DNA of 8,777 nt, from the NCBI GenBank assembly GCA_947475795.1, contig CANJOX010000121.1, forward strand, positions 1 through 8,777. Reading direction: 5' to 3'. A program made the position numbers and the translations under genes. Positions within the stretch are counted from its first letter, which is position 1, and the number at the start of each line of letters is the position of its first letter. Positions 7,905 to 8,777 of the stretch are shown here, piece after piece. This stretch comes from Gemmatimonadota bacterium. Lineage in GTDB: Bacteria; Gemmatimonadota; Gemmatimonadetes; Gemmatimonadales; Gemmatimonadaceae. The notes beneath the pieces were generated by a model. That model saw only the letters and a list, made by a program, of their open reading frames with translations. It was not told where the DNA came from and did not search any database.

Positions 7905-8630
7905 ATGACCGTCCCCATCCCCGCCCACGGCACCGATCCCGGCCGGCCGTTCCTCGTGCTTGAGGCATCCACCGCAGCCGGCTCCGTCGCACTTGTCGCC
8001 GCCGGGCAGTGCTTCGCTTCACGTCCGGTCGCCATGGGGGTCGGTCGCGAGGATCAGCTGTTTCCGGCCGCGATGGGTGTGCTTGCTGACGTGGGTGTCC
8101 AGATTGGCGGACTCGCCGGCATCGTGTGCGGATCCGGGCCAGGGAGTTTCACGTCGCTGCGGATAGCGGCCTCGATCGCGAAGGGGCTCGCCCACGGGGG
8201 CGGTATCCCACTGTACGCCGTCTCGTCGCTGGTGCTGGCGGCGGCTGACGCCGTCGGGTCGGTCCCGTCCGGCCCGTATCTGGTGCATAGCGACGCGCTG
8301 CGTGGGGAGCGATATGCCCAGCCGGTATGGATCGGCGACGACGCGATGGTGCGTGCGATGAGTGCGCCGCAGCGCCACACCGTGGCGCAACTCGACGCGC
8401 TCGCCGCGGAGGGCTCGTTGCTCGCTGTCGGGACGCTGCCCGCGCATGATCGCGCCGTGCGCGCGGTCCACCCTGCGGCCGCTCTGCTGGTACGGGTGAC
8501 GGCGGTCTGCTGGGAGACGCCCGTCGCGCTCGCGGGATGGGAACCCGACTACGGTCGTCTGGCGGAGGCGCAGGTGAAGTGGGAGGCGACGCACGGTACG
8601 CGTCTCTCCTCGGCGGGGAACGAATCATGA
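7905..8630 (+). CDS. tsaB: tRNA t6A37 threonylcarbamoyladenosine biosynthesis protein TsaB
   Basis: TsaB is the inactive ASKHA-fold partner that dimerises with TsaD, the threonylcarbamoyl transferase, and is needed with TsaE for t6A37 formation. The protein has 241 aa, typical of the family. It shows the N-terminal strand [15 protein letters not shown] (16-30), the hallmark [20 protein letters not shown] (75-94), VSSL (106-109), DALRGERYA (130-138), which corresponds to the family DARRGEVY block, and a C-terminal EPDYGR (213-218) resembling the eP.YlR ending. The usual HSE-type motif after the first repeat reads GREDQLFPA (47-55) here. The ATG at 7905 gives an extension of ~14 residues before the first strand; it has no Shine-Dalgarno site but a -10-like hexamer 6 nt upstream. 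The stop overlaps the next gene's start (ATGA). Confidence 0.93.
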   Translation: MTVPIPAHGTDPGRPFLVLEASTAAGSVALVAAGQCFASRPVAMGVGREDQLFPAAMGVLADVGVQIGGLAGIVCGSGPGSFTSLRIAASIAKGLAHGGGIPLYAVSSLVLAAADAVGSVPSGPYLVHSDALRGERYAQPVWIGDDAMVRAMSAPQRHTVAQLDALAAEGSLLAVGTLPAHDRAVRAVHPAAALLVRVTAVCWETPVALAGWEPDYGRLAEAQVKWEATHGTRLSSAGNES

Positions 8631-8777
8631 CCGTCGCCGTCACGATCCGGCCGAGCGCCGCCGCCGACCTCGCCGCGATGGCAGGTATCGAGTCGGCTGC
8701 GTTCAGCGATCCCTGGCCTATGTCGTCGTTTCGGGACTTACTGGTGCACCCCTTCTCCCGGATGGCGACGGCGACCG
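8627..8777 (+). CDS. rimI: RimI-like GNAT N-acetyltransferase (5' part)
   Basis: Only the first 50 codons are present; the gene runs off the window. The N-terminus begins [20 protein letters not shown], then [18 protein letters not shown], matching the start of RimI-type GNAT enzymes (IRPA..DL..I..IE...F..PW....F...L). RimI acetylates the N-terminal alanine of ribosomal protein S18 in enterobacteria, and homologues acetylate other protein N-termini. The acetyl-CoA binding motif would be in the missing part, so substrate cannot be judged. The start ATG overlaps the tsaB stop by ATGA, with GGGGA 7 nt upstream, so translation is probably coupled. A tsaB-rimI pair is a common bacterial arrangement, often followed by tsaD, which cannot be seen here. 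Confidence 0.82.
   Translation, partial: MTVAVTIRPSAAADLAAMAGIESAAFSDPWPMSSFRDLLVHPFSRMATAT

Overview
The window is a G+C-rich (roughly two-thirds by eye) bacterial chromosomal segment with everything on the + strand. It starts inside the 3' end of a 23S rRNA gene, continues through 5S rRNA, and then carries seven protein genes: radC, a bifunctional rel/spoT, uvrB, tsaE, an HD-GYP protein gene, tsaB and the first 50 codons of a rimI-like acetyltransferase gene. Intact SpoT/Rel-type catalytic residues, a t6A cluster and an HD-GYP protein fit a free-living bacterium, probably a high-GC non-enterobacterial Gram-negative. Gemmatimonadota is my best guess from gene content and style, but nothing in the sequence proves it.

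Region 1 (1-~580) is the end of an rRNA operon. It holds the 23S tail (to about 196), a ~210-nt spacer with no tRNA but with hairpins next to both mature rRNA ends, 5S rRNA (about 408-523, closed by a 9-bp terminal helix), and a 15-bp inverted repeat (531-576) that probably ends or attenuates rrn transcription. Region 2 (577-764) has no gene. It holds a short 14-bp-period tandem repeat and two small palindromes in front of radC.

Region 3 (765-3649) is a radC-rel pair in which stop and start codons overlap (GTGA), so translation is probably coupled. The enzyme that makes and degrades (p)ppGpp, the alarmone that shuts down rRNA synthesis, therefore lies about 950 bp downstream of an rRNA operon. 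Region 4 (3650-7827) starts with a probable new promoter whose -10 hexamer lies 6 nt from the uvrB ATG, with no Shine-Dalgarno sequence. It continues through tsaE, whose start overlaps the end of uvrB, into a tandem HD/HD-GYP gene with a degenerate N-terminal HD unit and an intact C-terminal one. Region 5 (7828-8777) begins with a small hairpin and a second -10/ATG arrangement with the same 6-nt spacing before tsaB, which overlaps the rimI-like gene by ATGA.

Functionally the segment joins translation quality (TsaE and TsaB for tRNA t6A37; a RimI-like N-acetyltransferase), the stringent response (Rel), DNA repair (UvrB; RadC by family name) and probable cyclic-di-GMP turnover (HD-GYP). I see no mobile element, CRISPR array or defence system. 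The most notable signals are the matched leaderless-type promoters of uvrB and tsaB, and the HD-GYP gene sitting between two t6A genes.
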